This document shows, piece by piece, positions 44,033-52,836 of a DNA stretch of 64,000 nucleotides; positions within the stretch are counted from its first letter, which is position 1, and each line of letters starts with the position of its first letter. The translations under genes and the position numbers were made by a program. The stretch is from Chryseobacterium sp. (GTDB lineage Bacteria > Bacteroidota > Bacteroidia > Flavobacteriales > Weeksellaceae): assembly GCF_029240215.1 (NCBI RefSeq), contig NZ_JARBTK010000011.1, positions 1 to 64,000 on the forward strand, in the 5' to 3' direction. Below the pieces are notes generated by a model. The model saw only the letters and a list, made by a program, of their open reading frames with translations. It did no database searches and had not been told where the DNA came from.

Positions 44033-45100
44033 ATGAAATTTATGATGAATATAAGAATAATAGGTTCCGGCAGTTTCACCCCTGAAAATGTAATGAGAAA
44101 TGCCGATTTTACAGATCATGTATTTTTGAATGAAGAAGGTTTGGCTATCAAATTTCCTGAATCTATCATAGGAAAATTTAAAGATATCACCGGAATTGAA
44201 GAAAGAAGATATGCTGATAATCAACACGTAACATCTGACCTTGCATTTTTTGCTGCAGAAAAAGCCATCGAAGATGCTGATATTGACCGCGAAACAATAG
44301 ATTATATTATTGTTGCTCATAATTATGGGGATATTGAGAAAGGAAAAATTCAGTCAGACACGGTTCCCAGCATCGCAACCCGTGTAAAAAGTAAGTTACG
44401 AATCCAAAATCCACATTGTGTAGCTTATGATCTTTTGTTTGGTTGCCCCGGCTGGAACGAAGCAATGATTCATGCAAGCTCTTTTGTAAAAGCAGGGATT
44501 GCAAAACGTTGTCTTGTCATAGGTGCAGAAACATTATCAAGAGTTACCGATCCTTATGATCGTGATTCTATGATCTATGCAGATGGTGCAGGTGCAGTAA
44601 TTGTAGAAGCAACAGAAGAAAACAACGGCATTCTTTCACACGAAAGTGCAACTTATTCTTATGATGAAGCCAATTATTTATTTTTCGGAACTTCATATAA
44701 CCAGGATGACGCATCTGACATCCGTTATATCAAAATGAAGGGCAGAAAGATTTATGAATTTGCTTTGACAAAAGTTCCGTTAGCCATGAAATCATGTCTT
44801 GAAAAAGCCGGAATAAAAATCACAGACCTGAAAAAGATCCTGATTCATCAGGCAAATGAAAAGATGGACGAAGCCATCATCGAGCGATTTTACAGCTTAT
44901 ACGATATGACTGCTCCAACGGATATTATGCCGATGTCAATTCATAAATTCGGGAACAGCAGCGTTGCAACAATACCAACTTTGTATGATCTTATTATGAA
45001 AGGTGAAATGGATGAACATTCTTTCGCCAAAGGTGACATTATTCTTTTCGCATCCGTGGGAGCCGGAATGAATATCAATGCATTTACTTACCGGGTATAA
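44033..45100 (+). CDS. 3-oxoacyl-ACP synthase III-like (FabH-type thiolase-fold) enzyme
   Basis: A 355-residue condensing enzyme with the KAS III catalytic triad intact: Cys138 in LLFGCPGWNEAM, His272 in LIHQANEKMD and Asn308 in FGNSSVATIP. The N-terminal IRIIGSGSFTPEN and the central YADGAGAVIVEA blocks are also typical. It stands alone, not in a fab operon, so it may serve a specialised lipid or secondary metabolite rather than housekeeping fatty-acid initiation. The first Met could be any of three (residues 1, 4, 5). A possible -7 box (TAATTTTG) lies at 43983-43990, and a strong terminator follows. Confidence 0.88.
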   Translation: MKFMMNIRIIGSGSFTPENVMRNADFTDHVFLNEEGLAIKFPESIIGKFKDITGIEERRYADNQHVTSDLAFFAAEKAIEDADIDRETIDYIIVAHNYGDIEKGKIQSDTVPSIATRVKSKLRIQNPHCVAYDLLFGCPGWNEAMIHASSFVKAGIAKRCLVIGAETLSRVTDPYDRDSMIYADGAGAVIVEATEENNGILSHESATYSYDEANYLFFGTSYNQDDASDIRYIKMKGRKIYEFALTKVPLAMKSCLEKAGIKITDLKKILIHQANEKMDEAIIERFYSLYDMTAPTDIMPMSIHKFGNSSVATIPTLYDLIMKGEMDEHSFAKGDIILFASVGAGMNINAFTYRV

Positions 45101-45126
45101 ATTTATTTTACATTTAAAAAATATAT

Positions 45127-45159
45127 TCACTGTCAGAAATTTTTGACAGTGATTTTTTT
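45127..45159 (+). terminator. Intrinsic terminator after the KAS III-like gene
   Basis: TCACTGTCA pairs perfectly with TGACAGTGA around GAAATTTT and is followed by seven T residues. Its end overlaps the stop codon of the convergent PAP2 gene. Confidence 0.9.
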
Positions 45160-45841
45160 ATGTTTTATTTTTGCTTCTGATATAAATACTTCCTGTTATC
45201 ATCAGGAAAAGAATTCCCACAATAAAACCTCCGATCACGTCTGTAAACCAATGTGCACCCAAATAAATACGGGAAGTTGCACCCAGAATAATCATTGTAA
45301 GACAAGCCAAAGCGATGAGTAGTTTTAATGATATTTTCAGAATTTTTGAATACAAAGCAATGATCACCAAAGAACCAAAAAACACCGTATAAAAAAGTAC
45401 ATGACCACTCGGGAAGCTTTGATAATGAGTTTCTTCTACAATCCTCACAAAATCAATTGTCGGTCTGGGACGGTCAATGAGCATTTTTAAAACATAACTT
45501 ACTCCACCAGATAAAATACAAGACAGCATAAAAACTCCTTCTCTGATATATTTAAAAATAAAAAAAACCAACGCAAATAAAAAAACCATAATTGCTGCTA
45601 CATAAACCGTTCCCAGCCAGCTGAGAGCTTTCATCGCCATATCTAAAATCATATTTTGATCTTCCTGAATTTCCCTGCTGACCGAAAGATCCCAAGAATG
45701 CGGAGAAAAATTCATCACAAACAGGCTCAAAAGTAGAAATACGATAATGAAGAATATAGAAAAGCACAGAAACAAAGTTTTCTTTCTGTTTCTGAAATAT
45801 GTTGAAAAAAATTTACACCTATTTTCATTTCCAATCCTCAT
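45158..45841 (-). CDS. PAP2-family membrane phosphatase
   Basis: A multi-span inner-membrane enzyme of the phosphatidic acid phosphatase 2 / undecaprenyl-diphosphate phosphatase type. The three-part active site is complete: KMLIDRPRP, then FPSGH, then SRIYLGAHWFTDV. Hydrophobic helices surround each motif. I start it at ATG 45841 (MRIGNENR); a TTG at 45904 would add 21 hydrophilic residues. Likely acts on a lipid phosphate at the outer face of the inner membrane. Alone on its transcript. Confidence 0.9.
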   Translation of the reverse strand: MRIGNENRCKFFSTYFRNRKKTLFLCFSIFFIIVFLLLSLFVMNFSPHSWDLSVSREIQEDQNMILDMAMKALSWLGTVYVAAIMVFLFALVFFIFKYIREGVFMLSCILSGGVSYVLKMLIDRPRPTIDFVRIVEETHYQSFPSGHVLFYTVFFGSLVIIALYSKILKISLKLLIALACLTMIILGATSRIYLGAHWFTDVIGGFIVGILFLMITGSIYIRSKNKT

Positions 45842-45986
45842 ACCTCTCTGATTTTTAAATTGATCATCGTTTGAGTTGCAAAATTGATGCAAATCTCTGA
45901 ACAATGATAAAATATTGTATTATTTGGCTTTTAGATATAAATTAGCATTAATTTTAGAAAATAAGAGTAATTGAGTTAGGAATTTC

Positions 45987-46409
45987 ATGAGAAAACAAAT
46001 TGCAAAAACAATCGGTACTGGCATTCTGGCAAGTTTTCTAGCGGGAACTTTTTTCATGATTGCAATCTTGATCATTATTGATATGCAAACTCCGGATCAT
46101 TATGATGACGGAAGGCCAAGAATGAATTGTTTCGGAGGATTACAATACGGTATTGCTATAGGAATTCAAATGCTTTTAATTATTGCTGCCCTACCCGCTT
46201 TCTTTAATCTTTTTCAAAAAATACGGGAAAACAAAGTCTTATCATTTTCAGCATTTTTTGGCGGCTATATTTTATATCTTATATCAATTTTTATAAACTT
46301 TTCCGAATTTTCCGGTGAAGAATATATAATTATAGTTCCATGGGTTAATTTGCTGACATGGTTATATTTTTATTTTAAAATGAGAAAGTTTTTAAAGAAA
46401 AAAAATTAA
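45987..46409 (+). CDS. Hypothetical four-helix membrane protein, 140 aa
   Basis: Four hydrophobic helices (about residues 9-32, 50-75, 83-105 and 112-130) separated by short loops. The first loop is acidic and Asp/Tyr-rich (MQTPDHYDDGRPRMNC). The C-terminus is strongly basic (KMRKFLKKKN), placing it in the cytoplasm. No known family. Convergent with the PatB-like gene and overlapping it by 4 nt. Confidence 0.65.
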   Translation: MRKQIAKTIGTGILASFLAGTFFMIAILIIIDMQTPDHYDDGRPRMNCFGGLQYGIAIGIQMLLIIAALPAFFNLFQKIRENKVLSFSAFFGGYILYLISIFINFSEFSGEEYIIIVPWVNLLTWLYFYFKMRKFLKKKN

Positions 46410-47569
46410 CTTTTCAGATAAAAATTTTCCAGTCTTTTCAATCCTTCAATTAGAATTTCTCTCGGGCAGGCAATATTGATCCGCAAAAATCCCTCTCCTG
46501 CTTTGCCGTACATCGTTCCCGAATTGAGCCAGAGTTTTTCGTTGTCAAGTAAAATTTTTGTAAGCTCGTCTGATGTTTTATTGAAAAAACTACAATCTAG
46601 CCAAACGAGATAAGTTGCCTGTAATGGAATGACTTTGATTTCAGGTAAATTTTCTTTTAAAAAATTAAATAGGAATTGATAATTATTCCAAAGATATATT
46701 TTTAGCTCGTCCAGCCAATTTTCTCCTTTTGTATAAGCAGAAATCAAAGCATCTACAGCAATTGGATTCGGATAAATGGTTTCCTGAATTTCTAAAGTTT
46801 TATTGATTTGCTTTAAAATTTTTTCGTCCTGTGAAATGATATAAGAAATCGGTAAACCCGACAGATTAAAAGTCTTGCAAGGCGAGCCACAAGTGACGGA
46901 TAATACATTATAATCCGAAGCAATGGAAGCAAAAGGAATATGTTTATGGTCTCTAAAAACAAGATCAGCGTGAATCTCGTCTGAAACAACTATTACATCA
47001 TACTTTGAACATATCTCAGCAATTTTCTCAAGCTCAGATTTTGCCCATACTCTTCCAACAGGATTATGGGGATTGCTGATTAACAGCATTTTCGTTTTAG
47101 GATCAGAAGCTTTAATTTCCAAATCATTAAAATCAATCTGGTAATTTCCATCTTCATAGATAAGATTATTTTCAATAAGATTGCATCTGCAACTTTCAAC
47201 AATGGTAAAAAAATGATTGTAAACCGGAGTTTGCAAAATAATATTTTCTCCTGCTTTCACAAAAGTTCTTACAATCGCTGAAAGTGAAAGAATCATTCCC
47301 GGAACTGGCAGTAGCCAGTCTTTTTCTATTGTAAACTGATGATTATCTTTCCACCAATCAATAATTGCCTGATGAAAATCCTGTGGAATAATGCTGTAGC
47401 CGAAAACACCATGTGAGACTTTATCTGAAATCGTTTCTATAATTTCAGGAGCAGTTTTAAAATCCATATCGGCAACCCACATCGGGAGAACTTCGGGATC
47501 TTTCGCCACATCCCATTTTACAGAATGGGTGTTTTTGCGAGGTACCATTTCGTCAAAATTATATTTCAT
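46406..47569 (-). CDS. PLP-dependent C-S lyase, MalY/PatB family (possible EgtE-like step)
   Basis: A fold-type I PLP enzyme with the MalY/PatB pattern: VLPMWVADMDF near the start, YSIIPQDFHQAIIDWW, ISNPHNPVGRVW, VVSDEIHADLVF (Asp197 contacts the pyridine ring) and the Schiff-base Lys232 in GSPCKTFNLSGL. PatB enzymes cleave cystathionine and other S-conjugates of cysteine to a thiol, pyruvate and ammonia. It is the last gene of the egt run, starting 9 nt after the permease fusion stops. In the mycobacterial ergothioneine pathway the final step is a PLP C-S lyase (EgtE), so this gene plausibly does that job here. 387 residues. Confidence 0.88.
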   Translation of the reverse strand: MKYNFDEMVPRKNTHSVKWDVAKDPEVLPMWVADMDFKTAPEIIETISDKVSHGVFGYSIIPQDFHQAIIDWWKDNHQFTIEKDWLLPVPGMILSLSAIVRTFVKAGENIILQTPVYNHFFTIVESCRCNLIENNLIYEDGNYQIDFNDLEIKASDPKTKMLLISNPHNPVGRVWAKSELEKIAEICSKYDVIVVSDEIHADLVFRDHKHIPFASIASDYNVLSVTCGSPCKTFNLSGLPISYIISQDEKILKQINKTLEIQETIYPNPIAVDALISAYTKGENWLDELKIYLWNNYQFLFNFLKENLPEIKVIPLQATYLVWLDCSFFNKTSDELTKILLDNEKLWLNSGTMYGKAGEGFLRINIACPREILIEGLKRLENFYLKS

Positions 47570-47578
47570 GTTTTGTTT

Positions 47579-49144
47579 TTAATTAGAATTCAGATAATGT
47601 TTCAGATCCGAAATTGTTTCTATTTTAAGCTGTTTTGATTGCTTTTTACGCATCATTAAAGCATAAGAATTATTGAATCCCAACGGTTGTAACCATTGAA
47701 TCCCGTATTGTTTTTGAAATTCGGAATTGACATAATCATAGGTACTTTCAGCACTTTTGGAGACTTCTAAAATTGTCTTTTCGTCAGGTTTTAATAAAAC
47801 CAAAAGCCCTGTTCCTGTATATTCAGGGTAAAAGTCGATAGCATCATTCATTAATGCATCGAAACAGATCTTCGTTCCTCCCAAACCTGTTTTTGTTTCG
47901 ACTCTATAATGGGTGTAGCCTTCGATCAGCATTTTATAAATTTCAGTCAGAATATATTGTTCGCCGAAGATCTTTGAACCAATTCTTATTGTTGCTCCGT
48001 TGCTGTTCTGTGGATTTTTATACAATTTATTTTTAATCAAAAAGTCTTTTGCAATTTTTTCCGGTGTTAGGTTTTGATAATCCGACTTATAATTAAGATC
48101 TGTCATTATTGAATCATTGAATTTTCCAGCCAACAGATCAAGTGTTTTTTCGAGTTCAGGAAATTTCTGTAAAGTTTTTGTTTTAATAATCGGCGCAGCA
48201 AAATACGGTGGAAATATCTTCTTGTCATCTTCCAAAACATACAGGTTAAAAGCTTTGATTCTTCCATCAGTAGAATATCCGCTTATCAAATCGAGCTCGC
48301 CTTCATAAGCCGCTTTGTACATAATTGCATCACTGACTACTTTCGGATTAACATTTAAACCATAAACGGAACGCAAACCCAGATCGCCATCTTGTCTTCC
48401 CATAAATTCCGGTGTGAAACCAGCTTTAAGTTTATTTTCAGAGGAAGAAGTCAACCAATAACCTGAACCAATAATCACAAATATCACAGGAATAATATAC
48501 CTTAATTTACGAAGATTCTGATATTTGATTTTTTGAAAAACAGCAATCAGTTTATCCAACAAAATAGCCAATAACGCAGCGGGAATTGCTCCTGCTAAAA
48601 TCATATTGGTATTATTTAATGAGATTCCTCCAAAAATAAATTCACCTAAACCACCTGCTGCAACAAATGAAGCCAATGTAGCAACTCCAACATTAATTAC
48701 TGCTGCAGTCCGTATCCCTGCAATGATGACAGGCATCGCCAATGGAAGTTCTACTTTGAAAAGCAATTGTTTCCGGTTCATTCCCATTGCTTTTGCCGCT
48801 TCGATCACAGCCGGATTCACTCCTGTAATTCCTGTGTATGTATTTCGGATGATCGGTAAAAGAGCGTAGATCAGTAAGGCGACAATTGCCGGAGTTGCAC
48901 CAATTCCAAACGCAGGAATCATAAAACCTAACAAGGCAATGCTCGGAATTGTCTGTAAAATTCCTGCTGCGCCCAAAACAGAACCCGACAATTTTCTTTT
49001 TCTTGCGATAAGAATTCCCAATGGTAAACCTACGATGATCGCTAACAATAATGACAAAAAAGTAAGCCCCAAATGTTGAGTGATTTGGACTAATAATTTT
49101 TCATGCTGTTCAGAAACAAACTGCCAAAGACTTTGCTGTGTCAT
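47579..49144 (-). CDS. ABC permease fused to a circularly permuted substrate-binding domain (EgtU/OpuC-like)
   Basis: Residues 1-205 form a five-helix OpuCB-type permease with the EAA loop EAAKAMGMNRKQLLFKVELP (115-134). A sixth helix (about 214-233) leads to a binding domain in an unusual order. Residues 238-374 (AGFTPEFMGRQDG, SGYSTDGRIKAF, FPPYFAAP, LNYKSD) correspond to the second half of OpuAC-type proteins. After a linker (375-385) comes the first half, 386-521 (IRIGSKIFGEQYILTE, DFYPEYTGTG, LGFNNSYAL, ETISDL). In ordinary family members IGSK comes first and TISDL runs straight into the AGFTPEF segment. Here the two are swapped. Stop overlaps nothing. The start overlaps the ATPase stop by 4 nt (ATGA). 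Ergothioneine or betaine uptake is inferred from context. Confidence 0.9.
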   Translation of the reverse strand: MTQQSLWQFVSEQHEKLLVQITQHLGLTFLSLLLAIIVGLPLGILIARKRKLSGSVLGAAGILQTIPSIALLGFMIPAFGIGATPAIVALLIYALLPIIRNTYTGITGVNPAVIEAAKAMGMNRKQLLFKVELPLAMPVIIAGIRTAAVINVGVATLASFVAAGGLGEFIFGGISLNNTNMILAGAIPAALLAILLDKLIAVFQKIKYQNLRKLRYIIPVIFVIIGSGYWLTSSSENKLKAGFTPEFMGRQDGDLGLRSVYGLNVNPKVVSDAIMYKAAYEGELDLISGYSTDGRIKAFNLYVLEDDKKIFPPYFAAPIIKTKTLQKFPELEKTLDLLAGKFNDSIMTDLNYKSDYQNLTPEKIAKDFLIKNKLYKNPQNSNGATIRIGSKIFGEQYILTEIYKMLIEGYTHYRVETKTGLGGTKICFDALMNDAIDFYPEYTGTGLLVLLKPDEKTILEVSKSAESTYDYVNSEFQKQYGIQWLQPLGFNNSYALMMRKKQSKQLKIETISDLKHYLNSN

Positions 49145-50049
49145 GTGATCTGTAATTTTCTGTAATCATTGAAAGCTTTTACGATCTTTTCGTAGTCATC
49201 CGTTCGTTGTTGATCTGAGCTTAATTTCTGTAAAATATTCCAAATAGCAGAACCTTCCGGAAAATCAATTTCAAAATCAGAAAGGAAGGGAAATAGATCT
49301 TTTAAAACAGTAATTTTATATTCCAATAAAAGTCGGTTTGCGGCGAAAAATTCTTTAACGAAGCCATTCTTGTGATGATAAAGCATTTCTTTTGGAGTTC
49401 CGGTCTGGATAATTTTGCCTTTATCCATCAAACAAATCCGATGTCCCAGTTCAAAAGCTTCCTGAACATCATGTGTGACCAAAATAATCGTTTTATTTTT
49501 TAGTTCTTCCAAAGATTTGAATTCTGAATGAATATCGGCTTTGGTAATATTATCCAATGCTCCAAATGGTTCATCCATCAATAAAATAGGAGAATTTGCG
49601 ATCAAAGCTCTCGCAATCCCCACTCTTTGTTGCTGACCACCGCTCAATTCATTGGGAAAACGGAAAAGAATATCTGTTGAAAGATTAAGTTTGCTTAAAA
49701 GTTCTTCTGTTCGTCTTTCGGTTTTATTTTTGTTCCATTTCAGCAGTTTCGGAACGGTTGCGATGTTTTCTTTAATTGTGTAATGGGGAAACAATCCCGA
49801 ATTCTGCATCACAAAACCAATTCCCATCCTTAGGGTTTCAACTTTCTGATCACGAATATTTTTTCCATCAATGAAAATATTCCCTGAATCAGCTTCTATC
49901 AGTCTGTTGATCATTTTCAGGGTTGTCGTTTTTCCGCAACCGCTTGTTCCCAAAAGCACCAAAATTTCCTTATCATTTGCATGAAAGGAAATATCATCGA
50001 CCGCAGGTCTTCCGCCAAAATGTTTAGAAACCGATTCAACTGTGATCAT
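49141..50049 (-). CDS. ABC transporter ATP-binding protein (EgtV/OpuCA-like)
   Basis: The motor subunit for the adjacent permease fusion. All ATPase motifs are intact: Walker A LLGTSGCGKTTTL, Q-loop MQNSGLFPHYT, signature LSGGQQQRVGIARAL, Walker B ILLMDEPFGALD and H-loop THDVQEA. At 302 residues it has about 60 residues beyond the core but no recognisable CBS pair, unlike ProV/OpuAA. It begins 6 nt after egtB stops and its stop overlaps the permease start, so it is translationally coupled. Location between egtB and the permease argues for an ergothioneine-related transporter of the EgtUV type. The substrate cannot be read from the ATPase itself. Confidence 0.92.
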   Translation of the reverse strand: MITVESVSKHFGGRPAVDDISFHANDKEILVLLGTSGCGKTTTLKMINRLIEADSGNIFIDGKNIRDQKVETLRMGIGFVMQNSGLFPHYTIKENIATVPKLLKWNKNKTERRTEELLSKLNLSTDILFRFPNELSGGQQQRVGIARALIANSPILLMDEPFGALDNITKADIHSEFKSLEELKNKTIILVTHDVQEAFELGHRICLMDKGKIIQTGTPKEMLYHHKNGFVKEFFAANRLLLEYKITVLKDLFPFLSDFEIDFPEGSAIWNILQKLSSDQQRTDDYEKIVKAFNDYRKLQIT

Positions 50050-50055
50050 AGGGAA

Positions 50056-51258
50056 TTATTTAGCCAGCCGAATTCCTGTGAACTGCCATTGCAGATTGGT
50101 CGGGAAAAAATTCCGATAAGTATTTCTGCTGTGACCAATAGGTGTTGCTACTGAAGCTCCACGAAGAACAGTCTGATTAACCATAAATTTTCCATTGTAT
50201 TCACCAACCGCACCTGCTTCCTTTTTGAATCCAGGATACGGCAAGTAGGCAGAATTGGTCCATTCCCAACGCTTTCCCCAATCGAAATGGTCTGATGCAA
50301 CTTCCCATTCCGCTTCGGTTGGCAAACGCATTTCTTTCCAGGAAGCAAAAGCTGAAGCTTCAAAGAAATTGACATGACAAAGTGGTTCGTCAAGATTAAT
50401 TTTCTGCAAGCCATTTAATGTATAATGCATCCATTTCCCATCAATAAAATGCCAGTATAAAGGAGATTTTGCGTTATTCAGCTTCACCCAGTCCCAACCT
50501 TCAGCGTGCCAATGTCTGAAATCTGAGTACCCCTCATCGTTCATAAATTCCAGATATTCTCCGTTGGTTACTAGTTGATTTGAAATTTCAAAATCATTCA
50601 GATACACTTTATGTCTTCCCAGTTCGTTATCAAAACAAAAACCTTCACCCTCAAAACCAATTTCATACACACCTTCAGAAAATTTAATCATTTTTGAAGG
50701 AGAAACAGGTTCACTTTGCTCTTTATTTTCTTTTTTATAAACGGGAAAAAGCGGATTGTGTCCTAAAATATATTTAATATCCGTCATTAATAATTCCTGA
50801 TGCTGCTGTTCGTGATTCAAACCTAATTCCAACAACGGTTCAATGCTTTCATTCATCATATCACTTTGAAGAAAATCATGCATTTTTTCGTCAACGTATT
50901 TTCGGTATTTATAAATATCAGAAACAGAAGGGCGGCTCAGATTTCCTCTGTCTGTACGGATTACCCTCGCTCCTACCGCTTCATAATAACTATTGAATAC
51001 AAAATTATACTGTGCATCAAAAACTTCGTAATCCGGAACATTAGGACTCAGAATAAAAGTTTCAAAAAACCAAGTAGTATGTCCTAAATGCCATTTTGGC
51101 GGACTTACATCAACAATTGGCTGTACAACATAGTCTTCGATTTCCAGAGGTTCACAAATATCTACCGAATGCTGACGGATTTCTGTATATCTCTTTACTA
51201 AATTTTGGGCAAGTATTTCTGCTGTCATTTTTTCGCTTTTAGTTAAATCACTTTCCAT
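50056..51258 (-). CDS. egtB: Ergothioneine biosynthesis sulphoxide synthase EgtB
   Basis: A non-haem iron enzyme joining hercynine to a cysteine-type thiol. The N-terminal DinB_2-like bundle carries the three iron ligands: His60 in WHLGHTTWFFE, and His149 and His153 in NHEQQHQELLMTD. The C-terminal part (about 190-400) is an FGE-sulfatase (formylglycine-generating-enzyme-like) domain ending GASVATPIGHSRNTYRNFFP. No egtA or egtC lies in the run, so direct use of cysteine rather than gamma-glutamylcysteine is suggested. The start overlaps egtD by 16 nt; an internal ATG at 51228 would leave a 14-nt gap instead. 400 residues. Confidence 0.93.
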   Translation of the reverse strand: MESDLTKSEKMTAEILAQNLVKRYTEIRQHSVDICEPLEIEDYVVQPIVDVSPPKWHLGHTTWFFETFILSPNVPDYEVFDAQYNFVFNSYYEAVGARVIRTDRGNLSRPSVSDIYKYRKYVDEKMHDFLQSDMMNESIEPLLELGLNHEQQHQELLMTDIKYILGHNPLFPVYKKENKEQSEPVSPSKMIKFSEGVYEIGFEGEGFCFDNELGRHKVYLNDFEISNQLVTNGEYLEFMNDEGYSDFRHWHAEGWDWVKLNNAKSPLYWHFIDGKWMHYTLNGLQKINLDEPLCHVNFFEASAFASWKEMRLPTEAEWEVASDHFDWGKRWEWTNSAYLPYPGFKKEAGAVGEYNGKFMVNQTVLRGASVATPIGHSRNTYRNFFPTNLQWQFTGIRLAK

Positions 51259-52232
51259 ACTGAATCTACAAACCAGTTTTTAGAATCTTTTATTTCTCCC
51301 AAAACTTTAAAACCAGACTTTTCCGCTAATTTACTGATCTCTGATTCAGAAAATTTTTGGGAAACTTCCATATCGATCAATTCATTTTCTTTGAATGAAA
51401 TAACTTTATTTTCTATCGTTATATTTTGATCTTTCAGACTGACAAGATAGCTTCTGCAGGCTCCGCTTACAGGGTCATAAGTCTGATAATGCTGGAAATT
51501 TTCAACTGCAAAATCGGCATTCAGTTCATGATTGATCCGCGTCAGCAGATTAAGGTTAAATGCTGCTGTAATGCCTGTCTGATCGTTATAGGCATTCAAA
51601 ATAATATGTGGATTTTTCTTTAAATCGAAACCAATTAAAGCTACATCTCCTGAATTAAGATTTTTATTCAGCTTAATACAAAAACTTTCCGCTTCATCCT
51701 TATTCATATTCCCGACATTGCTGCCCAAGAACAGAACTACTTTTCTTCTTGAAGACATTGAAGCAGCTTTATCAAGCATTTCAAAGTAATCTCCTTCCAG
51801 AGAAACAATTTCAAGATCAGGAATTTCACTGCTTAATTTTTCATTTAAAACCGACAAAATATTTCCTGAAATATCGATCGGCATATAAGTGAAATCTTTT
51901 CCTTTTTCAACTAAATATTTTAGCAGATAAGTTGATTTCATCGCATCTCCTGCACCCAGCTCAATTAAATCGAAAGGTTCATTTTCTGAAGCGATGAGAC
52001 GGGTAAGATTTTCTGTTTTATTTTTAAATATATCAAGCTCACATTTCGTAAGATAATATTCCGGCATTGCCATTATTTCCTGGAAAAGGCGGTCGCCGAT
52101 CTTATCGTAAAAGTATTTGGATGATAATTTTTTTGGATTGCTTTTCAGACCGTTGATTATATCTGAACGAAATTTATCAACGTTAACTTGATCATTTTCT
52201 ATCTGAGAATCTGTATCTAACTGTACATTCAT
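51243..52232 (-). CDS. egtD: L-histidine N-alpha-methyltransferase EgtD
   Basis: Trimethylates histidine with SAM to hercynine, the first step of ergothioneine synthesis. The family's fingerprints are visible: LSSKYFYDKIGDRLFQEIM, MPEYYLTKCELDIF, the SAM loop IELGAGDAMKSTYLL, VVLFLGSNVGN and IGFDLKKNPHIILNAYND, the last in the histidine-binding domain. Length 329 fits. The gene is first in the egtD-egtB-ATPase-permease-lyase run. Its ATG overlaps the stop of a decayed oxidoreductase fragment by 4 nt, so an earlier version of the operon may have had another leading gene. Confidence 0.95.
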   Translation of the reverse strand: MNVQLDTDSQIENDQVNVDKFRSDIINGLKSNPKKLSSKYFYDKIGDRLFQEIMAMPEYYLTKCELDIFKNKTENLTRLIASENEPFDLIELGAGDAMKSTYLLKYLVEKGKDFTYMPIDISGNILSVLNEKLSSEIPDLEIVSLEGDYFEMLDKAASMSSRRKVVLFLGSNVGNMNKDEAESFCIKLNKNLNSGDVALIGFDLKKNPHIILNAYNDQTGITAAFNLNLLTRINHELNADFAVENFQHYQTYDPVSGACRSYLVSLKDQNITIENKVISFKENELIDMEVSQKFSESEISKLAEKSGFKVLGEIKDSKNWFVDSVWKVI

Positions 52233-52404
52233 AACGTATATTTTGATGTTGGTTGTTGGGTGAGTACAACTATCTTGCCGCAGCCTTCATTATTTCTCTG
52301 CAATTGATGTGCCTCTACAATCTCTTCTAATCTAAATATACATATATTTTTGGTTTGACGATTCCGTTTTCGACTTCGTAAACCAATTTTTGAAATACTA
52401 GGTT
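52229..52404 (-). pseudogene. Frameshifted C-terminal remnant of a zinc-type alcohol dehydrogenase / quinone oxidoreductase
   Basis: Two overlapping minus-strand frames encode adjacent parts of the end of a medium-chain oxidoreductase. The first, NLVFQKLVYEVENGIVKPKI (from about 52404), matches the VENGxIKPxI strand. One frame over, RLEEIVEAHQLQRNNEGCGK, then IVVLTQ, matches the usual LEEIxEAHxxxExxxxxGKIVVxx terminus. The frame changes between KIYVY and RLEEI, and nothing upstream of 52404 continues the protein. The last codons run into egtD with a 4-nt ATGA overlap. Confidence 0.75.
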
Positions 52405-52472
52405 TTATTGCCTTTTAATCCGGATCTGTTTATGTTAAAACAGAATCTCGTGATAAAAATCTGATAACTACA

Positions 52473-52784
52473 TCAAAATAGTTTCTTCCATTTAGCTATT
52501 GTATTCCTGCTTATTTTAAAATGTTTTGCTAATTGAGTATTATTGATCATATGTTTCTTTTGATAATTTAAGATCTCTAAAATATCAGATTGTTTATATG
52601 AACGATGTTTTTGATTAAACTGTTGGCTCTTTGAACCAAAGATCTTACGATTAAGTTCTATTATATCGAGTACTGACAGGTCTGATTTTTCTAATAAATC
52701 TGTACAATCAAGTTTTCTAGAGGGATATTTTTTACTGATAATGTCAGAATAAATACGTTTATAATCCGGTGTCACTTTTTTCAT
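52473..52784 (-). CDS. Small HTH protein (transposase-type helix-turn-helix), 103 aa
   Basis: The C-terminal 45 residues are a helix-turn-helix of the IS3 OrfA/Hin type: YKQSDILEILNYQKKHMINN, then TQLAKHFKISRNTIAKWKKL. The N-terminus (MKKVTPDYKRIYSDIISKKY) and the central LSVLDIIELNRKIFG form a helical domain I associate with Chryseobacterium small proteins of this kind. No catalytic transposase domain follows. It is the second of a pair, 52 nt downstream of the larger HTH gene. Either a regulator derived from a transposase or a fragment of one. Confidence 0.7.
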   Translation of the reverse strand: MKKVTPDYKRIYSDIISKKYPSRKLDCTDLLEKSDLSVLDIIELNRKIFGSKSQQFNQKHRSYKQSDILEILNYQKKHMINNTQLAKHFKISRNTIAKWKKLF

Positions 52785-52836
52785 AATTTTTTATTATTTT
52801 ATCTCATTTTGCTGACATCATTATATATATCAATAT

